A stretch of 45,000 bases of DNA. Origin: Zygnema circumcarinatum (lineage: Eukaryota; Streptophyta; Zygnematophyceae; Zygnematales; Zygnemataceae). This document shows positions 12,001 to 23,500 of this stretch, one piece after another (position 1 is the first letter of the stretch; each line of letters opens with the position of its first letter). The notes beneath the pieces were generated by a model, which was not told where the DNA came from, did not search any database, and saw nothing but the letters and a program-made list of their open reading frames with translations. A program made the translations under genes and the position numbers. The stretch covers positions 3,844,973 through 3,889,972 of the forward strand of contig CM074810.1 of the NCBI GenBank assembly GCA_037447605.1, given 5' to 3'.

Positions 12001-15000
12001 GGTGGGCGACCAAACGTGCATGGTACATGACATTGGCATACAGTAAGACTTTGATGCGTGTTGTACGATGCTATGATGCAAGATGACGTATGGCATCAGA
12101 CCCATGATGTATGATGGATGACGTATGACATAGGCGCAGGAGGTACGATCAGGTCTCTTTCACGAGGGTTTTCAAAGTTCGTGTTCCTTTGTTGTACCTG
12201 AAAAGCAGCCACTGTATCCAAAGCAATGCTCGGACTGACAGATTTTCGGCTCTGAAAGAATTCCACCACACGATCCATGCTGGCCTTGTAAAACTGCAAG
12301 GGTCACAGGGTTTGCATGAAACGTTTCAGTGAAAAAATAAAGTGCTTTCAAGGTTTATTAACATAGGAACTGATGCGAATAGACGGCATTCACGAAAAGA
12401 TACCACAAAAGACAGATAGCTTGCATTACATAAACAGGGAAATTGATGGCAGAGGGATAATCAAACATAGAAATTGAGATAGCAAAAGTTAACCAGTAAA
12501 GGATGCGGCAAAAGAGGCACCGTGATGTAGCAGCCCGATGCGAATCCCATAAGGCACCAATCCGCATCCATGTCGAATGGCTTGTTGATGAAGTTCAGCT
12601 GAATGGCATCCTTTATCTCTTTATGGCCCGCACTCTGCAAACCATCCCGGACGCAACTTCAACACATCCGGCTATTGGCTTTCAGCGCTTTTTGAAGTTC
12701 TGCAGGTCGTAGAAAAAACTTGTTTAATTCTGCTTAATCTTCAAGGTTCATGAAACTCGTGTTCCTTCTGGGGATTCCTTTCGGGTGCTTCTTTGATAAC
12801 CTGTCCAGGCAAACCATTGATGTTTTCGAAACCCCGAAAAAGATGAAGGGAGCGAATATTTACCTGTGCCAGCATGCCTTCGGGAGCAGCAATGCCATAA
12901 GAGCCGAGCTTGACTTGACAACTGATTGACTTTGAATACATTTTCAGCCCCACCATCAGCTTATGTGCTTCCAGTTCTACAATACTCGCTCCGTTTCTAT
13001 CCACCAGCTTCGAGCCGTTCCGTGCCATGGAAACCTCCACGTAAGTATGGAGCATGTGAGCAGCTTCCTGGCCAGGAAAGAGCGGATTATCCATACCAGG
13101 TTCGTACCCAATAATGGCATTAAGCTGCTTCCAATCTTCATCCGTAAATCCCGCTTTGTTCGAACTATCACCCAGCACTGATCTGTCATTCGCCAGCGAG
13201 GCAGACATTGCAGGAATAAGTTGCATGATTCCCTACGGTTGGGTCGTTTGCGCTTCATATTAAAAACTGTTTGAGACTCGTACATGGGAGACATGGGTCT
13301 GTGGGGTTGTCAATCAACTATGAGAGCTACAAGTGAGTGAAGAGTAATTGGAGAAAGGCCAAGAGAGGATTGAATCCGTACCTCCTCACATATCCCCACC
13401 ACGAGCTTGGCTGCATCTCACCCCTTCCTCGAGCTCTCTTCACAAATGTACGAGCCAACAGCCTGAATAGCCCCTCACATAAGATAGAGTTCACTAAAAA
13501 CAAGTTCAAAACGGCATAAGTGCAGTGTGACAAGGTGGTTGAGAGAGTTGCAATGTGACATTCTCCGCCAATGGCAGCAGAGACAGGCCACACAGGCTTC
13601 TATCTCCCTCCTCCCTCCCGTTCCCTTATCTCCCACTTTCCCACCCTTATTTCTTTTCACTCTCTCCAGCTACAAGGAGGCAAAAGCGACCCTTACCGCC
13701 ATTGTATGATGACTTCCGTGTCCAACTCCTTGTCTATGGCACGTATTTCCGGATGCCGGTCGATAGCCGCAGGGTCGGCATGAGCCTGCAGCAAGCTCAC
13801 GTACAGGGAGAGATACCTTCTTCGGAATTTGGCAAGCCGAAGCAACGCAGACCATGATAATGCGCCCCTGCATGTGCCCAAACGCACACAGTAGGGATGA
13901 ATGATCCTCGTCTGAAACAGTCACTTTATGGTCATCTGAGAAAAGTCTTTTCCTAGAGCTGCTAATTCATGCTTTCAATCTGCTGGTGACGGGCATTGGG
14001 TCCCTTTGGTCAACCCTAAGAACCCAAAACACTTGGCCCTTGTTTCGACTAGGAAAAAAGATTCCTATGGGCCGTGCATCATCATAAGTCCTCAGAGCAA
14101 CTTCGTTTCTCAGCCGCTGTTTCAAGCTGGCAACACTGCTGGAAGGTAAAAGAAACGAAAAACTGGGAGCATGGAGTGCCTTTGCAAGGCACCTAGAAGT
14201 CCAGGAAAAAAACCTATAAATGTTCATGAGATTACACGGATCGCAAACCCACTTACGAGTAGCTACCATGCCGCTTGAGCACCGCCCGAAAGGCGTAATG
14301 CCACCATTTGTGGGGGTCGTCCCGCACGCGGACAGTTGGTCTAAAATGCGCAAACTCCAGTCTCCGTTTGAATGCAGACATGTTCTCCAAAAGCTTTATT
14401 ATGTCACGGTATTGCGGCTGCAGGGTTACCAAGGAACTGCTTTTAAGGCTTCATTGGTCTTCAAGCACACTCATTGAGAAATTGAATTTGCTAAAAGAAG
14501 GGAGAAAGGGAGGAGAGGAAGAGAGGAAACCCTGTAGGGGAGTAGTACGGATAGTAAAGCATTCAAATTCAAGTCCTGATGAGGTTTGAAAGATAGTTGA
14601 ACTCTCACTCCTCCCAAACCCCCCCCCTCCCAGATGAAACATCCAAAGTCCACATCACCTTGACCAGCTTTCAGAAGAACAGCACCACTGCCAATACATT
14701 GGAATCCCGATAAACCCCAAGTCCAGGAAAGGGTTCAAGGCGAGGGAACCTGCCTCTGAGAGCCCTAAAGAAACTTCGTCGAGAGTGACCGAAACGCGTT
14801 GAGACGGCGTCTCTGCCGTCCGATTTTCTTGCTTTCCCATGCGATGATAGTTAGCGACTCCGTTAACAGGATGCAGCACATAACTCCTTGTGGCTGCCCC
14901 GCCGGCGGCAGACTCGCTCTCCCGATGTCCGCTCGCAGCGATATCTCCGATGGAAGGCTCAAATATCTGACGAAACGAATGGTGGTGAAGCGAACCCCCA

Positions 15001-17898
15001 CAATAACAAAAACACAATGAACAGACTGATCTCGAAGTTTTGCAGTTTTGCGCGAAAACGTGCAGTTTCACACAAGGCTTCACCTTGAAACTGGTGGGCA
15101 TGCGTTGTTGACAAGACGTAGACAAGCCCATAACACTTTTGAGAAAAAAAAAACACTGCAACCCTGTCTATTGAAAAATTTTGCGGGAAGCATAGGTCTG
15201 ACTAACTAAACTTACTTTGCTCCAATCTTTGGGTTGCAGGTCGTTCCAGGACTTTTGAATCGTCCAGGGATCACTGTCTGAACAGAAATACATCGCCAAC
15301 CTCTGAAGCTCCACCGCCTGCAGTTTCAACAGGCCGATGTACTTAGCTAAAGCTCTTAATCTCTACGTGCTTTTATCTAAACCTCATGATACTATCGGAC
15401 ATGTTTGCTTAGTATCTCAAACGCTCTACTTAGCGAGCTTTTGTCAAGTCTTTTATTCAACAGTGAGTTTATGTTCGGGTAAAACACGCTCAATGCCTTA
15501 ATAACTTTCAACTTCCATCACACGAGCCTTTGTTCAAGGGTTCACGATAAACACAGAGGCTCTCCAAAACTGCTGAACATGCAAACTTAAAGACCTGACA
15601 TTTGAGCTGATGTATGGCCGACCTTTCGGACGCGTTCGAGTGCTCCGCTGATGACAAATGTCTCCTTGCCATTCTCGTCGACTGTGACAGCTGCAAGTTT
15701 CGCTAAAGTTAATCCTGCAGCGAAGGGATGGTGTGGATGGCTGCCTCAAAACCCAGCATCCCAAAACAAAAGAAGTTGAGGGTAAATGAGGAGGTCAAGC
15801 TATAAGGGCGTTCAGAATTATTACCATGAGAATATGAGTGATTGATAAGTAAACGAGTTTCTTCCATCAGTTGGCCTACTCGGACATCTCTGTCAGTGTT
15901 ATGAAAGAGTTTTGAGTGTAAAGGGGTGTACCTGATGGTATCCTCGTATCGGATGTGAACGTTGGTGATGGAAAGCTTCAAATTGGCGATGATAGTGGAA
16001 ATGAGTGCGCTCAGCCATGTTTCTGACGTCTCCTGGAACGAAGAATAATCCAAAGAAAATGATGATGAGGATATCGGTGGGTCATACGGACGGAATCGAC
16101 TTACACGCCTTCTTATCGACCAAGGCTCAGCAAAGTGGGGGCAGCGGCATAGCCAAGTGTCTTGGCCTTCTTGCTGGGTAGTCAGTGAACGCATGATGTT
16201 CATGTTCGTGTGAGAGAGGGAGAAAACGAAGAGGAGGACGAGAGCTTTGGATGCACCTCGTCTAATCCCAAACTGCAGAAACTTCTCGAACAATTTTCAT
16301 CTGCAATATGATGGAGCAATTTTCATGTGACCGTGCATTGCATCTGCAGCCCACTAAAGGTGACAATTTTGTCCCTCTCCCTCTCGCTCTCCCTCTCTCT
16401 CCTCTCTCTCACTCACATCCAGGATAGAGAAGAGGTCTCACCGGATTTTTGGTATTCGATTTGGCCTCTTCAGCGACAGAAGCTCTTGATTCTGCTGCCT
16501 GCGATGAAAGTGCGCCCCCCCAAACATTGATATAAGGATTTGAGCTACTTGTTTGTCGACGAGATGCGAGATGAGAAGCGCAAAGCAGGCTAGCTTCACC
16601 GTCTAACGTCTTTAGAATTCGCATGCTTAGGTGCCCAAAAACTCTGGCGACTTGTTCGATTGCTGTTTTTAGGATTTCGTTGATCGAACGGACTCACTCG
16701 AACTTTCCGAGCTTTCGATTCCTGCAAGATGTCGAGGCTGTTGTCCTCGGTAGTGGGCTCTGCTATTAAGAAAATTCTATCCAGCAAAACAATCACCGGA
16801 GCCTGACCGAGCCGACTCCAGGGGACCTGTAATGCAGGTCATCCGAGACTTCTCATTTGTCAATGCCTCCAACATACTTCTCACATTACAGCAGCTTCAA
16901 TCCCATAAACATGGAGTACCTGCTCTTATCACAGCTGCTACTATTTAACAGATGCGATTGAACCACAATACATGGTCTTTTTATTTACTCAAACCATTCG
17001 GACCAAAGATGTAAGGTCACCTTCAGTTGGATTGAACCAATGAATCCAGCCTTGATCTTGATCGGAAGCTTCAGCCTATTCAGCGCCTCCGGCTTGAGCT
17101 TCAAGTCCGATAAAGAGACATTTCCTGAACGAGGTGAAAGAACCCAATTGAAGAAGTGTTGAAAAGCAGCAATGCATATAGTCAACAGCAAGAAAAGGAT
17201 TGAATGAATGAATAAATTGGCATGAACAACAAGGTTGTTCAACAACATGTAAACATTTTTTTTTTCGTCACGTCAATCTTGCTTTCGTATTAACCACTCA
17301 AGTACACGCCCATACTCCCTTTAACTTCTGGAACCGTCTTCTCTTCAAAGGTTTTGGCAGATGGCAGGCTAACGGTAGGTCGGGAGCAGCTCACTGGTTT
17401 ATACGTTAAAATGAATTTGCGGTTTTCTTTAACAGGCTTAAGAATACTGCTGGGAAAGCATTAGAAACCAATTGCGAAAACCAGATAGTAATGATTTCAT
17501 AATTTTTCAAGGTTTTTGAAGATAAACTCGTTTCAACTTCTGTAGCCTTCTGAGATTTGTCACATGAGTTACGCAATTTTCTGAAACAGTAAAAGTTCCA
17601 GCTGGTCAGCTGGCAAAATTCAAGCGACACGTTTCATGAAAAACGGAACGGCCCTCCTTTTGCTGCGTTATTAAGTGAGCCATGCTCCCTGCGCCACCTT
17701 GAACTATGGACTATGTATGCGTGTTGTGTGTGCATTAAATTTGTACATATGCATGTATGATGTGGGTATGCTTTTTGCATGAGGGATGCATGCATGCCCA
17801 CCCTGCCAGACGCTAATTTTGAGCGCTTTCTTAGAAAGGCCCTCCACATAGTCCCCGAGGTAGCGCTGCAGCACGTCGGCTACCCTCTCCTCCAGCAT
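1..17898 (-). CDS. VPS13: VPS13-like bridge lipid-transfer protein, 5' complete, 3' end beyond window
   Basis: VPS13 proteins are very long rods that move bulk lipid between membranes at contact sites. I could assemble 38 exons (70 to 17898) giving an open frame of about 2,436 codons; the gene continues past the left edge after a donor at 69-68. The start at 17898 gives MLEERVADVLQRYLGDYVEG, the classic chorein N-terminus. Family blocks appear in the expected order: chorein, the HIRYED block, a PH domain (about aa 826-930), an acidic/serine-rich linker (about aa 1042-1400), the SPDYDG block, and Vps62-type WRP repeats at the end of the visible part. Every junction keeps frame, 36 of 37 internal introns being GT-AG and one GC-AG. 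The embedded PH domain and WRP repeats resemble the plant VPS13 forms. Family identity is secure; single exon edges could be wrong. Confidence 0.95.
70..4299 (-). other. VPS13: VPS13 exons 31-38: rod end and Vps62-like WRP repeats
   Basis: Exons are 4299-3976, 3731-3075, 2609-2415, 2223-2120, 2020-1728, 1603-1519, 1058-684 and 459-70. They encode about aa 1630-2436. Three copies of a tryptophan/proline block can be read: AFWRPRAPPGFAILADC (exon 36), VWQPVPPKGYVAMGCV (exon 37) and IWRPVPPAGYCIVGDI (end of exon 38), with FAFWRIENAVNSFF between the last two. This is the Vps62/DUF946-type region that leads to the adaptor-binding part of VPS13. Exon 37 contains an in-frame Gly/Glu/Arg low-complexity insert at 940-866. 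The remaining C-terminal domains lie outside the window. Confidence 0.85.
4366..4806. repeat. GA-rich minisatellite in VPS13 intron 30
   Basis: About eight imperfect copies of a 50-60 bp unit. Each copy holds the phrase GCAAGTGAAGCTAAAGAGTG (or CTCAAGAGTG) followed by GAGAGAGGAGGGAGGGAGGG and a run of GA. The purine strand is plus, so the VPS13 transcript carries pyrimidines. Long open frames through it on the minus strand (Ser/Leu/Pro-rich) are artefacts of the repeat. Confidence 0.9.
4875..8899 (-). other. VPS13: VPS13 exons 22-30: acidic linker and central rod
   Basis: Exons are 8899-8651, 8408-8334, 7937-7302, 7061-6615, 6397-6269, 6068-5955, 5801-5617, 5366-5258 and 5018-4875. They encode about aa 934-1629. 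Exons 24-25 carry a serine/glycine-rich and then Lys/Glu-rich linker (about aa 1100-1360), less conserved than the rest. After it come VFPSSFSVDADMGNLRICDY (exon 26), DPDYDGHDYSLKAELSRVRI (exon 27), EYFMGLAP (exon 28) and VGGLQIRCYRPLRDLWQKLP (exon 30). Intron 30 holds a GA minisatellite and intron 29 a hairpin. Confidence 0.85.
5098..5193. repeat. Inverted repeat flanking a purine tract in VPS13 intron 29
   Basis: The arm ATTTCAAATAAGAAA (5098-5112) is repeated exactly in inverted orientation at 5179-5193. The 66-nt spacer is almost entirely A/G. No target duplication is visible at the outer ends, so a transposon origin is not shown. Confidence 0.75.
8990..9236. repeat. GAGAGC/GA microsatellite in VPS13 intron 21
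   Basis: A run of GAGAGA mixed with GAGAGC units on the plus strand, about 240 bp. It opens long Ser/Arg/Leu frames on both strands, none of which I consider coding. It sits between exon 21 (ends 9292) and exon 22 (begins 8899). A shorter GA run of the same kind lies at 8007-8058 in intron 23. Confidence 0.85.
9292..10445 (-). other. VPS13: VPS13 exons 18-21: embedded PH domain
   Basis: The end of exon 18 with exons 9946-9837, 9591-9495 and 9390-9292 encodes a pleckstrin-homology fold at about aa 826-930. It begins at AVLTWGGLANRDAVWQQRHA, continues with LAGPFLYLLSSALARSFKQR and SLIGKQVVEVPPDAIGNVEH, and ends with the usual C-terminal helix WRAHLRAAIYRAS. Plant VPS13 proteins carry a PH domain at this place, and fungal and animal ones mostly do not. 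That is established for the plant family; the match here is by eye. It may bind phosphoinositides. Confidence 0.82.
10394..14417 (-). other. VPS13: VPS13 exons 9-18: extended VPS13 rod
   Basis: Exons are 14417-14257, 13867-13697, 13462-13382, 13182-12864, 12634-12521, 12293-12198, 11888-11821, 11368-11245, 10999-10760 and 10591-10394. They encode about aa 308-831. Diagnostic blocks include FRPTVRVRDDPHKWWHYAFR (exon 9), FTDEDWKQLNAIIGYEP (exon 12), RKSVSPSIALDTVAAFQ (exon 14), FIVDLDIEAPKVSLPTNF (exon 16) and YPSTRVAVRVPSLGFRLSAG (exon 18). All are typical of the repeated beta-groove modules that line the lipid channel. Exon 18 ends in LTWG, the entry into the PH domain. Confidence 0.88.
14754..17898 (-). 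other. VPS13: VPS13 exons 1-8: chorein N-terminal region
   Basis: Exons are 17898-17802, 17124-17021, 16826-16698, 16498-16442, 16032-15932, 15740-15623, 15317-15216 and 14966-14754. They encode about aa 1-307. Visible family blocks are NVSLSDLKLKPEAL in exon 2, VPWSRLGQAPVIVLLDRIFL in exon 3, NLKLSITNVHIRYED in exon 5, HPFAAGLTLAKLAAVTVDEN in exon 6 and TLDEVSLGLSE at the end of exon 8. The chorein end is the part that docks on donor membranes in known VPS13 proteins. Exon 8 is joined to exon 9 through a GC donor (see findings), which restores the conserved LSEPQYRD. Confidence 0.9.
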
Positions 17899-20526
17899 CG
17901 CCTCCTCCTTCCTCTTGCTCTCCCACCAGCCCCTCACGCATAATCTTCTCCCTCCCGCGCCCTCATGCCTGTCCGTCTCCCCCCTCCCTCTCCCTCTCTC
18001 TCTCTCTCTTGCTCACTCTGCCCTTCGCAGGCGCTCTTCCCCTCTCCCACTCCCTTTCTCTTTCCCTTTCCCTCTCAGCCTATCCCTGTCGTGCTTCTCC
18101 TTCGCCCTTTTCCTCAGACTCGCACCCTGCCCTTTTTTAAACCGCTGTCCTTTCCCCACAGCCCCCCTCTGTTGCTCTCGCTGCACCAGCCTCTCCCTCC
18201 CTTTCTCACTCTCTCTCTCTCTAGCATTATCCCCTCTCTCTCACACCTCTCTCCCTCTCGACCCTCTCCCTCTCTTGCTCTCTCTCGTCCCTCTCTCGCG
18301 CGCCTGACGCCCTCTCCCTCTCTCGCCTTTGCCGGGCCCGTCCCTCCCTCCCTCCCTCCCCGTCACGAGTCACGCTTGCTGGCCCGCTCCGTGCAGCGTT
18401 CCCTACAACGGTGTATCAACTGCGGCTCCATGCGCGCATTGACCGTTGACGGCCCCCGCCACGCCCGTACGGCAGACAAGCTCGGACATCATCGTGCCAC
18501 GTGGCTGCCGCGTCGGTGGCCAGATGCGATGGTGTCCTGCGTGGAACCAATGAAAGGTAGACACGTGACTCCCAGGCCAGTCCCTACGGGCGAAGCGGAC
18601 AGCGGTGAGGAAATCTACCGTACGGATAGCGAGTAGCGTCCGTATGTGAAATACTAGAACGAGTACTGTCACAAGCGACAGATACCACCGAAATCATACG
18701 AATTCTAAAGTGACTTCAGTCGACGCGAGAGGAATCTTTCGTACCGACGTTCTCAGGATTGCCCCCGGCCTCAGACCTGAAAAAGTCGTCAGTGGTACTC
18801 AGGAAAACTTCTGTAAATCTGACAGAGAGAGGGAACTTCCGTAAGTTGAATACCTGAAACGAGTACTCTGATGACGCTCCGATCCATCCACAGAGGAGTA
18901 CGGTATCCTGTATGTGAACTCTTCAGTACTACTGAAGAAAAACCTCCGACGACTTTGTACCACGCCGCTGGAAGGCTCAGGACCAAGAATCAGACGTTGT
19001 ACGGGTTGAGTACGGACACCCTTTCTCAGAAATGTCGCTTGTGATTCCCGGAGGCGCGTCTCCGCAACACGTGTCCTCCGCTGCTTTGTCCCTGGTTACA
19101 CGCGACATCCTGTGATTGGTTGTATAAATACCTCCAATCCGAATTTGCCACGTGGAAAACTATGTATTAGCTTGTCGGGAAGTCTCGAGTCCTATGTGAT
19201 GGCGTCATTGATAGGTGTTTGGTGTCCGCAATATACAAGAATGTGACGTCATACTGAGCCCGTTATTTCGTTGTTGACGCTCAACAGCGCTGTGTGGTGC
19301 GTCACGGATTCATGTTACCGTCAGGCACGACACTGCTGCTACTGTGTATCGTATCGGGATCCGGCAGTATCGGCACTGCAATGCGTAACTCGACCTCCTT
19401 TACAAGAAAAAGGATGCGGCATTGGTCTCACACCCATGTACATTTGATGGCATCGACATCATCATGGGGAACCACGAGGCACTGGGCGCAATGGACCTAG
19501 GCACAAAAGAAAAATGCTAGGGGCGGATTGCTACGCCTTGGCTCAACACCGCTTACCCGCGAAGGTCACCTCATGTGCGGCTCATCACATCGCGCGGAGG
19601 GAGGGAGGGAGGGAGGGAGGGAGGGAGGGAGGGAGGGAGGGAGCGGCGGAAGGCCACCGACACGGTCACCTCCTTTCGTTTTGGGTACCATGTGAGGTGG
19701 GTTCCTTGCGGTTCCCATGCTGTTGTTGTTTTTCCATCCATGTACATTCGGTGGCATCGCCATCGAGGTATGACCAATGCCATTCCCAACCCCCCCCCCC
19801 CCCCTTCCCCCTTCCTCCATTGAAAGTGTTCGAAGTCATCGGAGCAGTGCAGTGCAGGGCAGTGCCTGCGCGCGACCTTCAGCCCTGGCCCCGAAGGCAT
19901 CGGCCTCGTGCTGGTTAGACAGAGGCGGGATAAGAACGACCGACCGACTGATGGCCGGCGTCTTCTCAAGACCTGAACAAAGCTGCTTTTGCGCCGCTCC
20001 AATAATCAATCAATCAATGTTTGATACAGAAAGGAAGGGAAACCTCGACTGAGTTTTTCCGACTCTGTATGCGCCCTCCCTATGGAACGCGGTCGCGTTC
20101 AAGACCAGTCGTCGCTGCTGCCCGCCCTATTTCAGTCTAACGTGCCCTTTATAATGTTCTAAATGCAGAACTAGTATGCCCTCAATCCCTTCCTATTCCC
20201 TTCCTTGTGCTCAAAAAACTCATTGCTGAGTCGTTTTTCCTATATCTATCTCTATACCTCTCTCTCCAGCTTTCTAAAACTGCACATGTTGAAAAGAAAA
20301 AATGAAAAATCTTGCGCTTGCAAATTCAAACCAATGCACGCATCAAATCATCCAATGCCCGTCCCATGCCAATCCCTGTACCGCCATGGCTGCCTAACGT
20401 GTTCCATGCGTGCAAAAAATTGACCAGATTCATTCATTCTACGCCTACGCTACACCCCGCCAATGCACGTGGTTTCTGGGGCTTTCAGTATGGAGGGGGG
20501 AAGGGAGGGATTGAGACCGCCGGCGC
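17899..20526. other. Intergenic region between VPS13 start and esterase stop
   Basis: No gene supported. It holds a C/T tract (about 17945-18360) directly upstream of VPS13, two palindromic CCACGTGG sites (18497-18504 and 19148-19155), a promoter-like cluster near 19.1 kb, a GGGA tetranucleotide run (19597-19643) and a poly-C stretch near 19792-19805. The small open frames here have no recognisable protein features. Confidence 0.7.
19114..19251 (+). promoter_or_regulatory. Promoter-like cluster: CCAAT, TATA, G-box, CRE
   Basis: Seen in order on the plus strand: GATTGG (19114-19119, an inverted CCAAT), TATAAATA (19123-19130), CCACGTGG (19148-19155) and TGACGTCA (19244-19251). The spacing is compact, but no convincing coding gene follows on the plus strand. 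It could be the promoter of a non-coding transcript, the remains of a retroelement LTR, or chance; on the minus side VPS13 begins 1.2 kb away. Confidence 0.35.
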
Positions 20527-23500
20527 CTAGCTCCTAGCAGCGGCGGCGGGCGTGACGTTACTGGCGCGCAGCTGCGTGGCGGCGGCGCGCGCGGCGGCGA
20601 GGACGCGGCAGCGGTTGCCGAAGGCGAGGCGCGCGGGGCCGAAGTCGTCGATCTGGAGGGCCGCGCCCGCCTGCCCCAGGGGGTGCCACGTCGGCCACGG
20701 CTCGCCGCTCGCCCACCGCGGCACGCCGTCGGCCGCCATGGTCGACCACGCCGTTAGGGCCACGAACGAGAGCTTCTCCTCCGCCTGAGGGAGGGAGGGA
20801 GGGAGGGAGGGAGACGTTTGGTTTAGGGAAAGGCATAGGGAGGCATTATGAACGGTTTCTGGCTTTTGGGTTCTTCGAGCATTGGACGTGAATAGTTTTG
20901 GGGGTTGTTGGGGGTTTTGGGTTGTTGGGGGTTCTTACCTTGGTGAGGTTGCAGAGGCCGGCGGTGGTCTCGATGTTCCTGGTGATGCCGAAGGTGAAGT
21001 AGAGGTCGACGGAGTGGGAGGCTCCGAGGTAGATGTCCTCCCGCGGGCAGGAGGGCGTGGCGGCCCAGTGGTAGAGGTAGGTGGAGGTTTTGTTCGCGAA
21101 GGGGCTCTTGCTGCGCGCCACCAACCGCTCGTAGATGGGGCACGTGAAGAACATGTCCGTCCACACTGTCGACAGCATCGTCAGGTCGTCGTACGGACCT
21201 GCATCCAAGAGTTCAATTCATCCATTTTCAGCAAAAATGTCGTTTTTTTTTGTCTAAGGGATTGGTTTCTGGCAAACACTGCATTTCAAAGAACCAAACG
21301 TTGGGTAGGATTTGAACCCTACAGCAGGGCCTATTTAGCTGATGAACGGTTTTAGTTTAAATATGCCTGCCCCAGGCCATCACAAACTGCAAACCTGCAA
21401 GAAATACGAGTGCGGTTTTCCCTCCTTGCTTTTCATGGAAATAAGGATACTCTTCGGGTGTAATTTATTATACCCATCAAATTAATTTGTCAAATAGTGC
21501 CTTCCTGGCGGAAATCCTTGCAACGGCTCTTCTGTATTAAGTCAATTTCAAGCTTAGTTCACATTTTGCGAAGATCACCCGCAAGCGAATTGGATGCTAA
21601 ATCATTGAGCCGAGAAAGAGGAGTAGGCGAGTGCCTACCTGTGAAGTTGAGCCCCTCGTACGTGTCTACGAGCGGCGCAACATCGACCGCGGGGTAAAAC
21701 TCCTGCATGAGCGCCATGCTGGTCGCTCTCGTCACTTTGATGCCGTTGTCAAGGTACATCTGCTTCACCATTCGGGAGCCCTCCAATGCCGTGAGGCCCA
21801 CCATGTATGGCACTGAACGCATTTCACACACAGCAAACACAAGTCAGAGTGAGTTTTTTTACAATACAGTGGTGTCAAAAAAGCAACTCCTTCCTCCCCC
21901 TCTCTCTCTCCCGCTTCCATTCGATTCCTCCCTCCTCCCATCCTCTCCTTCCCGCCCCTCACCTTACTCTTGGCTCGTTTTCGTGAAATTTCATTGTCTA
22001 CTATGCCCTAATGAAGCTCTCTCACCATTATGGTAATTCCCCGCCATGAGCGCATCCTTAATCTGGTAGGGGAACGTGTTCCCATCCTGCACGTAGTGGA
22101 AGAAGGGCTCCCAATCCGGCTTATCGCACATAGTGATCTCCCTCTGCCTCTCCTTCTCAATCAAAACTGCAACGGAAACTAATGTTGCCCATGGAGCCCC
22201 TCGCAGACAGGCGAGTTCTTGATCGGAAGTCGCTAGGGGGCATCCGATCCGCAGCATGAAGTCTCGCGTAACTGCATACGCCTGCCCCACTCCCAAATGC
22301 GCACAAATTTAAGCGTACTCGCGTGGCTAGAGTATGCAGATCATGAACAAGAGCAATTCGTATATTCTGTTTTTTAAGGAGGTGTGAAGGAGGAAGCAAT
22401 GGCCGCACCTGATCTAAGCTTGTGAGCTGCACGCAGGGTGGGCTTTGGCTTATCGCGGCAGAAAAAAGACCAGCCGAGCCGGGTGCAACCATGTGGAAGT
22501 CTACAGCTTGTGCTCCTGAATGTAAATATTAATATGTCAGAGTTTGTCTCCCCCCTTCTGCTCTCGTCTCCCATTTTCCTTTTGAAAACTTCAAACAACT
22601 GTTTTTCTTTTCCTCTCTCTCGCTCTCTCTCTCTCTCTCCTCTCTCCGTGTCTGCTTCCTCCCTCTTTCCTCGCGTGCATCCTAACTTCCCACTCGCTCC
22701 CTTTCTCTTCCGCCAGTCCCGCCCTCCCCCTCTCCTTTAAAAAACCTGAAATCGTCCCGTTCACACTCTACGATTAGTAGCTCCCATCTTTGAGAGCCTC
22801 CTACTCCCTGGAAACAAATGAGCTGTTCTGCTTTCTCTCCTGTTACGAGTTCTTTGAGAGCCTTTCAACCTCACACCTGCGGAGTTTCCGTTAAGGAGAA
22901 TGCGCTCGGGGTCTCCACCAAAGTATTGAATGTGCTCCTTCACCCACCTCATCGCTAGTTGCTGGTCCAAAATGGCTGCACCCCACAAAAATAATTCACA
23001 CCAACATAAGGAGGTATTCACATCAGGAAGACGAGGCATCTCATCATATATTATCCTCGTCCTTCGTTTGGTTTTTTTCACTAGAGTTCAGATTTTAGCC
23101 ACAATTAAAGTTTTTCTCTCCTGAATCTCTCTTTCAAGAGACCACGCGGCGGCTCACCCCAATTTCCAGTTGTATTCGACTCCTGCCATGTGCCCGGATG
23201 CGCCAAGAGACCCATCGCTCCTTTTCGGTACTGCCAAATCAAAATATAATGAAATAAAACAAACCGCTGAGTTTCGGAATTTCGAAAAAAAAAGCATTCT
23301 CATGGATGGCGACAACGAGTAAGATAGTAGTTTTTTAGCCGAGCATGTGAAATTCAAGTTCGTACCTGGATGTTCACTTGAATGGTGGCTGTTTTATAAA
23401 CTGCTGAACAACCATCCGTGATGGGGTCTGATGCGGAGCATGATGCCACCATGCCGCCATGGATGTACACTCGGACAGGGAGGAGAGTCGGCGACGTCAC

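Noticed and set aside
19294-19500. 68-codon plus-strand frame downstream of the TATA-like cluster
   Set aside because: It needs a GTG start or a later ATG, is short and has no recognisable features.
21293-21350. tRNA T-arm-like text (minus strand, GGGTTCAAATCC) in esterase intron 7
   Set aside because: The 5-bp T stem does not pair properly and no acceptor, D or anticodon arms can be folded around it.
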